Below are positions 8,290 to 15,632 of a stretch of 64,000 nucleotides of DNA, in pieces (position 1 is the stretch's first letter; each line of letters opens with the position of its first letter). Origin of the DNA: Proteiniphilum sp. UBA1403. Lineage in GTDB: Bacteria > Bacteroidota > Bacteroidia > Bacteroidales > Dysgonomonadaceae. Below the pieces are notes generated by a model, which had not been told where the DNA came from, ran no database searches, and saw only the letters and a list, made by a program, of their open reading frames with translations. Location: the NCBI GenBank assembly GCA_002305715.1, contig DBQD01000018.1:1-64000 (forward strand), in the 5' to 3' direction. A program made the position numbers and the translations under genes.

Positions 8290-9615
8290 ATGAACGAAAT
8301 GAAAAAAAGAAGTCTCCTTACGGTAGTCGCAATTCTTACAACCTGTGTTGCGTTTGCTCAGTTACGTCCGACTAACAAGGATGGTATTAACGTATTTGAA
8401 ACACCGAAGACAGATACTGAATTTGAAGGCTTAAATGTGAAAATTGGTGGTGCGCTAACACTTCCTTTTTCTACTCTTGATCACAGCAACGCACACGGTG
8501 CTTATGATGTGAACGATCCGTTGACGTTGGTTCCTCTGACTAATAACTTTGGTCTGCCACAAGCAAACTTGTTTATTAAGTCTAACCTCTCAGATGGAAT
8601 TTATCTGAATTTTGAACTTTATTTAGCTTCTCGTCACCACAATGAAACATGGGTAAAGGGAGGTTTCCTCCAGATGGAAAAAATGCCATTCCTACCATGG
8701 GATTTTGTAGATGATATCATGCAGTTTACCACCATCAAAGTGGGACAGTTTAATGTGAACTACGGTGATGCACACTTCCGTCGTTCCGATGGGGGTCTTA
8801 CATTCTACAATCCATTCATGGAAAACCATATCATGGATGAGTTTGCTACTGAAATTGGTGCAGAGATTGATTTACATCTGGGAGATTTCACCGTTGTGGG
8901 TGCCATTACCAACGGACAACTTAGTCCTGCTATGCAACAGATTGATACAGAGGACCCAGCATACCAGTACTCTAACGGTAAAATGAATCCTGCTTTGATT
9001 GGAAAATTGGCTTTCGACAAACAGATAAACGATCAATTCCGTCTTCGTGTAAGTGGTTCAGGATATTACACTGCCGGTTCATACAAGAACACACTCTTTG
9101 GTGGAGACCGTACCGGTTCAAACTACTACGGAGTAATGTATCATGTTGCTCCTGGTACATCAGCCTATACAAACGGACGTTTCAATCCTGGTTTTGGCGA
9201 TAAGGTACAAGCCGTAATGGGAAACCTCTTTTTGAAATACACACTGGTAAATGGGGTGTCGCTCGAATCATTTACAACTCTTGAGAACGCACAAGGACGA
9301 AGCGCAAGTGAAAAAGATATGAGAGCTGCCAATCAGTTTGTGACTGACTTAGTTGTTCGTTTCGGTGCTGAAGAACAGTTCTATGTTGGTGGACGATACA
9401 ATGCATTTAATGCAGAAATGGCTGCTGCTGGAAGTACTCCTGCATATAAGGCAAACATCAGCCGCACAGCAATTGCTGCTGGCTGGTTTATGACGAAGAA
9501 CGTCATGGCTAAATTGGAGTATGTTAAACAAAATTACAACGATTTCCCGAGCAACAGCATCTACTCCGATGCTCAATTCAACGGATTGACGCTCGCTGGA
9601 TCTATTGCATTCTAA
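8290..9615 (+). CDS. Outer-membrane porin-like beta-barrel protein
   Basis: Predicted outer-membrane barrel of 441 residues with a signal peptide ending VAFAQ. The mature sequence shows alternating amphipathic strands, aromatic girdle residues and a C-terminal segment NGLTLAGSIAF ending in phenylalanine, as outer-membrane barrels do. The opening section VKIGGALTLPFSTLDH and segments such as TTIKVGQFNVNYGDAHFRRSDGG resemble phosphate-selective-porin/DcaP-like proteins in style, but I do not recognise a named family with certainty. The first ATG at 8290 or a second at 8299 could be the start; the latter puts the lysines right before the hydrophobic core. An intrinsic terminator follows at 9634. 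Confidence 0.75.
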   Translation: MNEMKKRSLLTVVAILTTCVAFAQLRPTNKDGINVFETPKTDTEFEGLNVKIGGALTLPFSTLDHSNAHGAYDVNDPLTLVPLTNNFGLPQANLFIKSNLSDGIYLNFELYLASRHHNETWVKGGFLQMEKMPFLPWDFVDDIMQFTTIKVGQFNVNYGDAHFRRSDGGLTFYNPFMENHIMDEFATEIGAEIDLHLGDFTVVGAITNGQLSPAMQQIDTEDPAYQYSNGKMNPALIGKLAFDKQINDQFRLRVSGSGYYTAGSYKNTLFGGDRTGSNYYGVMYHVAPGTSAYTNGRFNPGFGDKVQAVMGNLFLKYTLVNGVSLESFTTLENAQGRSASEKDMRAANQFVTDLVVRFGAEEQFYVGGRYNAFNAEMAAAGSTPAYKANISRTAIAAGWFMTKNVMAKLEYVKQNYNDFPSNSIYSDAQFNGLTLAGSIAF

Positions 9616-9633
9616 GTAGATTAGTAACATGTG

Positions 9634-9668
9634 CCAAACCGGTGAAAACCGGTTTGGTCAACTTTTTT
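9634..9668 (+). terminator. Intrinsic terminator after the porin gene
   Basis: A perfect 10-bp stem (CCAAACCGGT / ACCGGTTTGG) closes a GAAA tetraloop at 9644-9647 and is followed by TCAAC and six T residues. It ends transcription after the first YceI and porin genes, so the second YceI gene at 9680 must be read through or have its own promoter. Confidence 0.85.
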
Positions 9669-9679
9669 AAAGTGAGAAA

Positions 9680-10303
9680 ATGAACAGATTTTTATCCATA
9701 CTTATCATTTGTCTTTTGATAACTGTTGTTGCATATTCTCAGTCAGATTCATACCCGCTGGTTGTGGATGTGAAGGAGAAAAGTATGCTGACCATTCAAG
9801 GTAAAAGCAATGTGATCGACTTTCAATTTGATCAGCCTGGAGATAAGTTTATACAGAAAAAGATCTATATCACAGCTTCGCGAAGAGGTGACAGGCTCTA
9901 TTTGAGTGAAAGAAACCTGGAGATTCCGGTGAATAAGTTTATGTCAGATAACAAGATGGCATTACGGGATTTTAATAAACTGGTGAAGTCGGATAAATAC
10001 CCTGTTATGCACATTGAACTTGATCACGTTAAGCTCAATGATGAGCTAACTGGTGATGCCGGTGATGCATTGATCGATGTAACCATAACCGGAGTTACCC
10101 GGCGGTACACCTTTCCTGTAAAGGTTGGTAAAAATGGGAATAATTTAACATTTGATGTAAAAAAATCCATCAATATCCGCGATTTTAACCTGACCCCGCC
10201 TGTACACATGATGGGGATGCTGAAAGTGGATGAATGGATTACCATCAATCTTTTTATGGAGTGTGATATCATGCCGATTGACCAGGCTTCCGTGATCCAG
10301 TAA
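9680..10303 (+). CDS. YceI-like secreted protein, second copy
   Basis: Secreted protein of 207 residues with a signal peptide ending VAYSQ. It is a divergent YceI-family member: the stretch LRDFNKLVKSDKYPVMHIEL aligns in position with the canonical NPKITFKM strand region, and VTITGVTRRYTFPVKV, FDVKKSINIRDFNLTPPVHMMG and VDEWITINL match the C-terminal strands of the first copy. The lipid-binding role is only inferred by family. It is separated from the porin by a terminator. The similarity between the two copies looks low, so they are not a recent duplication. Confidence 0.72.
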   Translation: MNRFLSILIICLLITVVAYSQSDSYPLVVDVKEKSMLTIQGKSNVIDFQFDQPGDKFIQKKIYITASRRGDRLYLSERNLEIPVNKFMSDNKMALRDFNKLVKSDKYPVMHIELDHVKLNDELTGDAGDALIDVTITGVTRRYTFPVKVGKNGNNLTFDVKKSINIRDFNLTPPVHMMGMLKVDEWITINLFMECDIMPIDQASVIQ

Positions 10304-10343
10304 ATATAAACTGTATTTTAGGCTCAAATTTAAACTTTGTGAA

Positions 10344-10351
10344 TAGTTTTG
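10344..10351 (+). promoter_or_regulatory. Candidate -7 promoter element of the small secreted-protein gene
   Basis: TAGTTTTG fits TAnnTTTG and lies 37 bases before the start at 10389. No convincing -33 box is seen. Confidence 0.4.
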
Positions 10352-10388
10352 TGTCTTACCCATTGTAAGCAATAAAATTATTCACAAA

Positions 10389-10751
10389 ATGAAAAGATAT
10401 ACCTTCATCATTGCGACTCTACTCTCTTTTGTCGCTTCTTCCTTCTCTCAATCTTCGATTCCTGAAAAAGTATTTCAGGAAAGTGTGGACATCAAAGTGG
10501 CAAAAATGCAACAATTCATTGGTTTTGATGAACAGACGGCTCAACAAATCAAGGTGTTGGAATTTAATTTTTTACGTGATGTAAACAATGTTGAGCATTC
10601 CTTTTGGGGTAGAAAACAAAAAAGAATTGAGAAACTAAAAAAATCACGCGAACAACAATTGGAAAAATTGCTTTCGCGTGATCAATTTATCAAATATACT
10701 GCAACTGAAAATAAGTTGTTGAATGAAAAAAATCGCGTATGGTTGGAATAG
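10389..10751 (+). CDS. Small secreted helical protein, unknown function
   Basis: I do not recognise this 120-residue protein. It has a clear signal peptide (MKRYTFIIA... ending SSFSQ). The mature part is highly charged and predicted helical, with a lysine/arginine-rich stretch GRKQKRIEKLKKSREQQLEKLL near residues 75-96. Heptad-like spacing of leucines suggests a coiled coil. The composition and size recall periplasmic chaperone-like proteins of the Spy/CpxP type, but no signature motif of that family is present. It has its own candidate -7 box and meets the S41 protease gene tail to tail, with only seven bases between the stops. Confidence 0.65.
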   Translation: MKRYTFIIATLLSFVASSFSQSSIPEKVFQESVDIKVAKMQQFIGFDEQTAQQIKVLEFNFLRDVNNVEHSFWGRKQKRIEKLKKSREQQLEKLLSRDQFIKYTATENKLLNEKNRVWLE

Positions 10752-10758
10752 AGATTTA

Positions 10759-12447
10759 TCAATTCTTGTCAATCGTAGGAAGTAGTTTCGGATTATCGAT
10801 AATCACTCCATCCCTATATATTGCCTCTGTCTTATAGTAAAGTCCTGCATCTCTATATTGTTTTCCCTCACCGTCTGTACCCTTCAACAAAGAGGCTGCA
10901 TTTACGTATGGTTTACCTGTAATCAATGATATTGCTTTTGCAAAAAGATAATCATTCGTATCCCCAATCGGTTTCCAATTTTTTGGATTGTATTCCTGGC
11001 TCTGAATGGGATAATCAGGTACTAATCCGTTTGTAGCGATAAAATCTTTGCTGTTTTTATCGGTATATCTACCCACAATGGGTTGCATAGCCCAGTTTTT
11101 CAATGTGTTTCTTTCCGTTGTACTAAGACTTGCTTCCCTATATACAGGCTGAACACTACCTCCAAAGTTGTTGTAAGCATGAATGGTCCAAGAAGCTGTG
11201 TATTTTCCGCTTGTTTTTTCTCCAATATGTTCAACTTGCATAAATGGTTCCAAGCAGAAGGTGAGTAATTCCGAAGCGGAGGCAGAACTGCTGGTCGCAA
11301 TGACATAGAGCTTGTTTAAATTAAGGTTGGCTGATAAAGGATTTGAGAACTTCGTTGCATCATAGTCACCCAAATAGTCCTTCCTGTCCCAACCGTTGCT
11401 GTCGAAAGCCGAATTAACATACGCATTATAGCTCATGATGGAGAAAACGGACTTATTTCTTACTGCTGTTTCTGGCGCAATCAAGGAGGCCAGGTAGTTA
11501 GCGGCAGAGATACCACCTCCTGGGTTATAGCGTAAATCCAGTACTAAATCTGTAATTCCTTCCGATTTAAACATGGAGAAAGCATTATGAAGACTTTCGT
11601 TATAGTTTTCAATGAAATTGGTGTAGAAAAGATAGCCAATTTTCTTTCCTTCAATTTCATAAACATTGGAAAACAGCACAGGGTCTGTACTGATTTTTGC
11701 AGGGGTGATTTTTACATCTCTACTATTTTGGAAATTCTGATCCGTTACAGTGAAAGTTGTCTCAGAATTGGCACCATACATTTTTGTATAGTTATTGACG
11801 GTAATAGTCTGTCCGTTAATTTTAGTGATTATTTCACCTCTTTCTAAACCGGCCGCTGCAGCAGGAGTTCCGGGAAAAACGTATCGTATAAAACCAATAA
11901 TTGCGGTATAGCTGTCGTCCAAGTAGAGGGCAAAAGGTTGAAAGCCGAAAGCGTCGTTCGATTCTCCTTGGAAATCGGCCATCAGCGCGTCCACATCATC
12001 CGTAATCCATGACCATCCATGTTGGGTATCGGTACTGTGTAGGATGCTGTAAAAATATTTCTCCGGATTATAATCGGTTTTTTTGGGAGTCTTGCTCTCT
12101 ACATAGTCGGACCATAAATAGAAGCTCGACATGCCATCGTATACAAATTGCGACACCACATTCACATCTTTGGTGATTACGGCATTACCAGAAACCGAAG
12201 CATCCATCACATACACAATTCTTCCATCTTCGAGTGTTGCCGATGCGGTAGTCTCATCATCTATTGTGGCATTCACAGTTTCGGTCTGTCCGCTGCTGTA
12301 GTGTAATGTGAAGGTCTTGCTTGTATGATTATATGTAACCAACTCAAGTTTTCCTTTTTCTATGATGGGTTCCTCTTTTTCCTTGCAAGCAAAAGAGACA
12401 CTGAGGATAATAGCGAAAGTAAGAAAATAGTAAAAAATTTTGTTCAT
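10759..12447 (-). CDS. S41-family (tail-specific/C-terminal processing) peptidase lipoprotein
   Basis: Serine protease of 562 residues, lipid-anchored through Cys21 (lipobox SFAC). The acidic/lysine residues right after the cysteine (KEKEE) resemble the Bacteroidota surface-export signal, so it may face outward. After an N-terminal beta domain there is a PDZ-like segment (about 185-245: TPAAAAGLERGEIITKINGQ), then the S41 core with DLVLDLRYNPGGGISAANYLA (about 300-320) and SSSASASELLTF (about 386-397), where the catalytic serine lies. Bacteroidota genomes often carry several such lipoproteins whose substrates are unknown. The gene is single and meets the small secreted-protein gene tail to tail. 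Confidence 0.88.
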   Translation of the reverse strand: MNKIFYYFLTFAIILSVSFACKEKEEPIIEKGKLELVTYNHTSKTFTLHYSSGQTETVNATIDDETTASATLEDGRIVYVMDASVSGNAVITKDVNVVSQFVYDGMSSFYLWSDYVESKTPKKTDYNPEKYFYSILHSTDTQHGWSWITDDVDALMADFQGESNDAFGFQPFALYLDDSYTAIIGFIRYVFPGTPAAAAGLERGEIITKINGQTITVNNYTKMYGANSETTFTVTDQNFQNSRDVKITPAKISTDPVLFSNVYEIEGKKIGYLFYTNFIENYNESLHNAFSMFKSEGITDLVLDLRYNPGGGISAANYLASLIAPETAVRNKSVFSIMSYNAYVNSAFDSNGWDRKDYLGDYDATKFSNPLSANLNLNKLYVIATSSSASASELLTFCLEPFMQVEHIGEKTSGKYTASWTIHAYNNFGGSVQPVYREASLSTTERNTLKNWAMQPIVGRYTDKNSKDFIATNGLVPDYPIQSQEYNPKNWKPIGDTNDYLFAKAISLITGKPYVNAASLLKGTDGEGKQYRDAGLYYKTEAIYRDGVIIDNPKLLPTIDKN

Positions 12448-12521
12448 TTTGTTATGGTCTAATTAAAATTGTATCATTTTGTTGCGAAAATAGGCATTTA
12501 TTTAATTTCTGAAATAGAAAA

Positions 12522-13130
12522 TCAATAATTTAACAACCCTTTTCCTAGTCGAATAATCTCCGGTTCATCGGTAGTACACTCCACCACGGTAGATGGTTCA
12601 GAACCGCCAATTCCTCCATCGATTACCAAGTCGGCTATTTCTTCCCATTTTTCGTGAATGAGTTCCGGATCGGTGCTGTATTCCATTTCTTCATCCTCAT
12701 CTTTTATGGATGTACTCAGAATTGGATTTCCCAACTGTGCAGCTATTTCGCGGATAATATTGTTGGAAGGTACACGAATTCCAACAGTCTTCTTGTTCTT
12801 GTAAATTTTAGGAAGAGAAGAAGTGGTTGGCAAAATGAAGGTAAAGGGACCGGGAAGGTTCTTCTTCATTAGCTTAAACATAGGTGTACTGATCTTTGCG
12901 TACTCGCTGGCAGCGCTAAGGTCGTTACAGATGATCGACAGATTGCTTTTTTGAGGATTGATACCCTTCAAGGCACATATCTGCTCTACAGCTCTTACAT
13001 TCAATGCATCACACCCAATACCGTAGAGTGTATCGGTAGGGTAAATGACAATACCCCCGTCGCGTAATATGGCGACGACCTTTTCGATTTCGCGGGGGTG
13101 TGGATTATCGTTGTATATTTTTATCAACAT
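12522..13130 (-). CDS. YciO/YrdC/Sua5-family protein (threonylcarbamoyl-AMP synthase-like)
   Basis: Member of the YrdC-like superfamily, 202 residues. Family members make L-threonylcarbamoyl-AMP from threonine, bicarbonate and ATP for the t6A37 modification of tRNA. Visible elements are IVIYPTDTLYGIGCDA near the N-terminus, LPGPFTFILP, VGIRVPSN and NPILSTSIK. The overall pattern, including PELIHEKWEEIADLVIDGG and a C-terminal IIRLGKG, is closer to the YciO branch than to TsaC, so full activity is not assured. It has a strong promoter whose predicted start point nearly coincides with the ATG (see findings). The neighbouring fabI gene upstream has its own terminator. Confidence 0.87.
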   Translation of the reverse strand: MLIKIYNDNPHPREIEKVVAILRDGGIVIYPTDTLYGIGCDALNVRAVEQICALKGINPQKSNLSIICNDLSAASEYAKISTPMFKLMKKNLPGPFTFILPTTSSLPKIYKNKKTVGIRVPSNNIIREIAAQLGNPILSTSIKDEDEEMEYSTDPELIHEKWEEIADLVIDGGIGGSEPSTVVECTTDEPEIIRLGKGLLNY

Positions 13131-13136
13131 AGCTCA

Positions 13137-13168
13137 CAAAAGTAGTGAAAGCCAAGTAAAAAGACAAA
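13137..13168 (-). promoter_or_regulatory. Promoter of the YciO/Sua5-family gene
   Basis: On the minus strand TTTG (13168 to 13165), a 20-base spacer and TACTTTTG (13144 to 13137) match the Bacteroidota consensus in sequence and spacing. The start codon (13130) is only six bases beyond the -7 box, which predicts a very short or absent leader. Confidence 0.7.
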
Positions 13169-13233
13169 CATGTAAGGATTATTCCACAGCGAGATATCTA
13201 TGAAAGGTATCCACGTTTGCAATATTGTTGAGA

Positions 13234-13267
13234 AAAAAAGCTCCAATCGGAAGATTGAAGCTTTTTT
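13234..13267 (-). terminator. Intrinsic terminator of fabI
   Basis: Stem of AAAAAAGCT pairing with AGCTTTTTT plus CAATC pairing with GATTG, with one mismatch between the two parts and a four-base loop. Read on the minus strand it lies 22 bases after the fabI stop and ends in a T run. Confidence 0.8.
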
Positions 13268-13288
13268 CATTATTCTTGTTACAACGAT

Positions 13289-14146
13289 TTATCCTTCGAT
13301 ATCGTCGCTATTGGTATTATTGTTCCCCTCGAGTCCGTTGCTGTATTGTTTCATAGCTCGTAGGCTCATACCCATACTCGAGAAACCACCATCGTTGTAG
13401 AGGTTTTGCATAGTTACCTTGCGGGTGAGGTCTGAAAACATCACAATACAATAATCAGCTGCATCATCGGCATCCGCATTACCAATTGGAGACATACGTT
13501 CAGAGAAATCCATCAGGTCGGTCATCCCTTTCACACCGCTACCAGCAGTGGTCATGGTGGGTGATTGTGAAATCGTATTCACGCGCACACCTTTGTCGCG
13601 TCCGTAGATATATCCGAAGCTGCGGGTTATGGATTCGAGCAGTGCTTTCGCATCGGCCATGTCGTTGTATCCATAAAATACACGTTGTGCTGCTACATAG
13701 GTGAGAGCCAATATAGAACCACCACGTTCAATAGCGTCGAGTTTACGAGCAACTTGTAACATTTTATGAAAAGAGATGGCTGAGATGTCGAGCGTTTTGT
13801 TAAACATGTCGTAATCCAGATCATCATAGGTCCTTTTCTTACGCACATTGGGTGACATCCCAATGGAATGGAGCACAAAATCGATTTTACCACCCAGGAT
13901 TTCCATCGATTTGGTGAAAACCATTTCAAGATCTTCTACATTGGTGGCATCGGCTGGCAATATTTCTGCCTTAAGCTTTTCACCCAATTTTGAGGTATCG
14001 CCCATGCGAACAGCAACAGGCGTATTCGATAACGTGATCTTGGCGCCTTCTTCAACGGCTCTTTCAGCTACCTTCCATGCAATAGACATCTCGTTCAACG
14101 CACCGAAAATAATTCCTCTTTTTCCTTTTAATAGATTGTGATTCAT
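13289..14146 (-). CDS. fabI: Enoyl-[acyl-carrier-protein] reductase, FabI type
   Basis: NAD(P)H-dependent enzyme for the last step of each fatty-acid elongation cycle, reducing trans-2-enoyl-ACP. It is a divergent short-chain dehydrogenase of 285 residues. The N-terminus has the FabI-type nucleotide-binding segment GKRGIIFGALNEMSIAWKVA. The active site is Y-x6-K with Tyr160 and Lys167 in YGYNDMADAKALLES, and Tyr150 in LTYVAAQR corresponds to the second conserved tyrosine. The substrate-lid region ISQSPTMTTAGSGVKG follows. It is monocistronic: promoter box upstream, terminator 22 bases after the stop. Confidence 0.94.
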   Translation of the reverse strand: MNHNLLKGKRGIIFGALNEMSIAWKVAERAVEEGAKITLSNTPVAVRMGDTSKLGEKLKAEILPADATNVEDLEMVFTKSMEILGGKIDFVLHSIGMSPNVRKKRTYDDLDYDMFNKTLDISAISFHKMLQVARKLDAIERGGSILALTYVAAQRVFYGYNDMADAKALLESITRSFGYIYGRDKGVRVNTISQSPTMTTAGSGVKGMTDLMDFSERMSPIGNADADDAADYCIVMFSDLTRKVTMQNLYNDGGFSSMGMSLRAMKQYSNGLEGNNNTNSDDIEG

Positions 14147-14225
14147 AATTTATATCAATTTAGAATAACCGGTAGTTGATCTTCCCGGATTCGCTGTGAT
14201 TGTATTTCAATCAAAAAAAACTGCG

Positions 14226-14233
14226 CAAATTTA
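14226..14233 (-). promoter_or_regulatory. Candidate -7 promoter element of fabI
   Basis: Read on the minus strand, TAAATTTG followed by CGCAG matches TAnnTTTG. It lies about 80 bases before the fabI start. The -33 region has only an imperfect match. Confidence 0.5.
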
Positions 14234-14409
14234 CAAAATATGTGCAATAAATAAACAGATAAATCTAAAATATGTTCTCATAAGTGCTATTTTTATGGGA
14301 TCTCCGCCGTAAAGTTGAAATTTTTGCGTCCATCACGAGCCACATTTTACCAATTTTTTACGTAAGAAATTGAACTTTTTGCCGCTTCATTGTTTTAACG
14401 TTAAGTAAA

Positions 14410-15138
14410 ATGATGAAGACAATTACCTATATATTTCACAGCTGTTACATGATCGAATTCGACGGTTTTTCCGTACTTTTCGACTATTACAGAGATGCCC
14501 AACGTGAAGATGGTTCATGTTGGGTAAAAGATTATCTACTCAACAAAGAGGAGGATTTGTATGTACTTTGTTCTCATTCGCATTCCGATCATTTCAATCC
14601 GGAAATATTGAACTGGAAGCAGCGAAAAGAGAATATCACCTATGTTTTTTCGGATGAACTGCTTCAGAGTGGTGCAGCAAGTGCAAGTGTGCATTTTTTG
14701 GCCAAAGAAGAGGTGTTTGCTGATCATCGGCTTAAAATTAAAGCGTTTGGCTCTACCGATGTTGGAGGTTCTTTTTTAATCACCTATAATAACCGACAGT
14801 ATTTTCATGCTGGAGACCTGAATAATTGGCATTGGAATGAAGAGGTGGATAAATCGGAGTCACTCGTCTATGAAAACAATTACCTTTGTGAGCTCGAATT
14901 GTTGGCGGAGAAGACCGATCGGCTGCAAATTGCAATGTTCCCTTTGGACCCCCGTCTTGGGAAGGATTTCATGAGAGGTGCAGAGCAGTTTGTGTCTCGG
15001 ATAAATACTGCATACCTTTTTCCAATGCATTTCGGTGAGCAATACGAGGAAGTAAACAGGTTTGGTGAAATAGCAAAGCAATATGGATGCAACTATATGC
15101 CTGTAACACAGTTGGGGCAAATGTTTACACTTGAGTAA
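14410..15138 (+). CDS. Metallo-beta-lactamase-fold hydrolase
   Basis: Predicted zinc-dependent hydrolase of 242 residues, UlaG-like in outline. The metal-binding motif HSHSDH is at residues 56-61, a further segment YFHAGDLNNWHW carries the next aspartate ligand, and FPMHFGEQYEE near the C-terminus carries the last histidine. No signal peptide is present, so it is cytoplasmic. Substrate is unknown. ATG codons at 14410 and 14413 are both possible. Upstream, 14147-14409 holds only the fabI promoter region. Confidence 0.82.
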   Translation: MMKTITYIFHSCYMIEFDGFSVLFDYYRDAQREDGSCWVKDYLLNKEEDLYVLCSHSHSDHFNPEILNWKQRKENITYVFSDELLQSGAASASVHFLAKEEVFADHRLKIKAFGSTDVGGSFLITYNNRQYFHAGDLNNWHWNEEVDKSESLVYENNYLCELELLAEKTDRLQIAMFPLDPRLGKDFMRGAEQFVSRINTAYLFPMHFGEQYEEVNRFGEIAKQYGCNYMPVTQLGQMFTLE

Positions 15139-15160
15139 TATAGGATTAAAGAAATATAGG

Positions 15161-15174
15161 GGGTAAGCTTACCC
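15161..15174. promoter_or_regulatory. Perfect 14-bp palindrome upstream of the VOC-ispG pair
   Basis: GGGTAAGCTTACCC is fully self-complementary with no loop, located 23 bases after the stop of the hydrolase gene and 66 bases before the VOC gene. The shape fits a dimeric repressor site; no T run follows, so it is not a convincing terminator. Function is unproven. Confidence 0.35.
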
Positions 15175-15240
15175 GAAAAACAAGAGAAGCGGGATTTGCT
15201 GCCTCATAAAACGAATAAAACAATAAAAATTGACTAAACA

Positions 15241-15621
15241 ATGGAAATTAAAGCAAGGTTCGACCACTACAACATCAATGTGCTGGACTTGAACAAAAGT
15301 CTTGAATTTTATAACAAGGCGCTGGGTCTGAAAGAGGTCCGAAGAAAAGAAGCTTCAGACGGATCGTTCATATTGGTTTACCTGGGAGATGGAGTAACCG
15401 GATTCACTCTTGAATTGACATGGCTCAGAGACTGGGAACGTCCGTATAATATGGGCGACAATGAACAGCATCTCTGTTTGCGTCTTGAGGGGGATTACGA
15501 CGAGATACGAGCTTTTCATAAAGAGATGGGAGTTGTATGCTACGAAAATCATGATATGGGACTTTATTTCATTATTGACCCCGACGGTTATTGGATTGAA
15601 GTGTTGCCTTTGAAGCGGTAA
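15241..15621 (+). CDS. VOC-family (glyoxalase-like) protein
   Basis: Vicinal-oxygen-chelate fold protein of 126 residues, similar in layout to lactoylglutathione lyase (GloA). It begins with RFDHYNINVLDLNKSLEFYNKALGL, the usual first beta-alpha-beta unit with a metal-ligand histidine, and ends with PDGYWIEVLPL, which supplies the typical terminal glutamate ligand. The substrate may be the hemithioacetal of methylglyoxal, but many VOC proteins have other roles. It lies 11 bases before ispG and is probably co-transcribed with it. Confidence 0.82.
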   Translation: MEIKARFDHYNINVLDLNKSLEFYNKALGLKEVRRKEASDGSFILVYLGDGVTGFTLELTWLRDWERPYNMGDNEQHLCLRLEGDYDEIRAFHKEMGVVCYENHDMGLYFIIDPDGYWIEVLPLKR

Positions 15622-15632
15622 TTAACAACAAA

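Noticed and set aside
13200..13400. 66-codon plus-strand open frame
   Set aside because: It runs through the fabI terminator and into antisense of fabI; no coding character.
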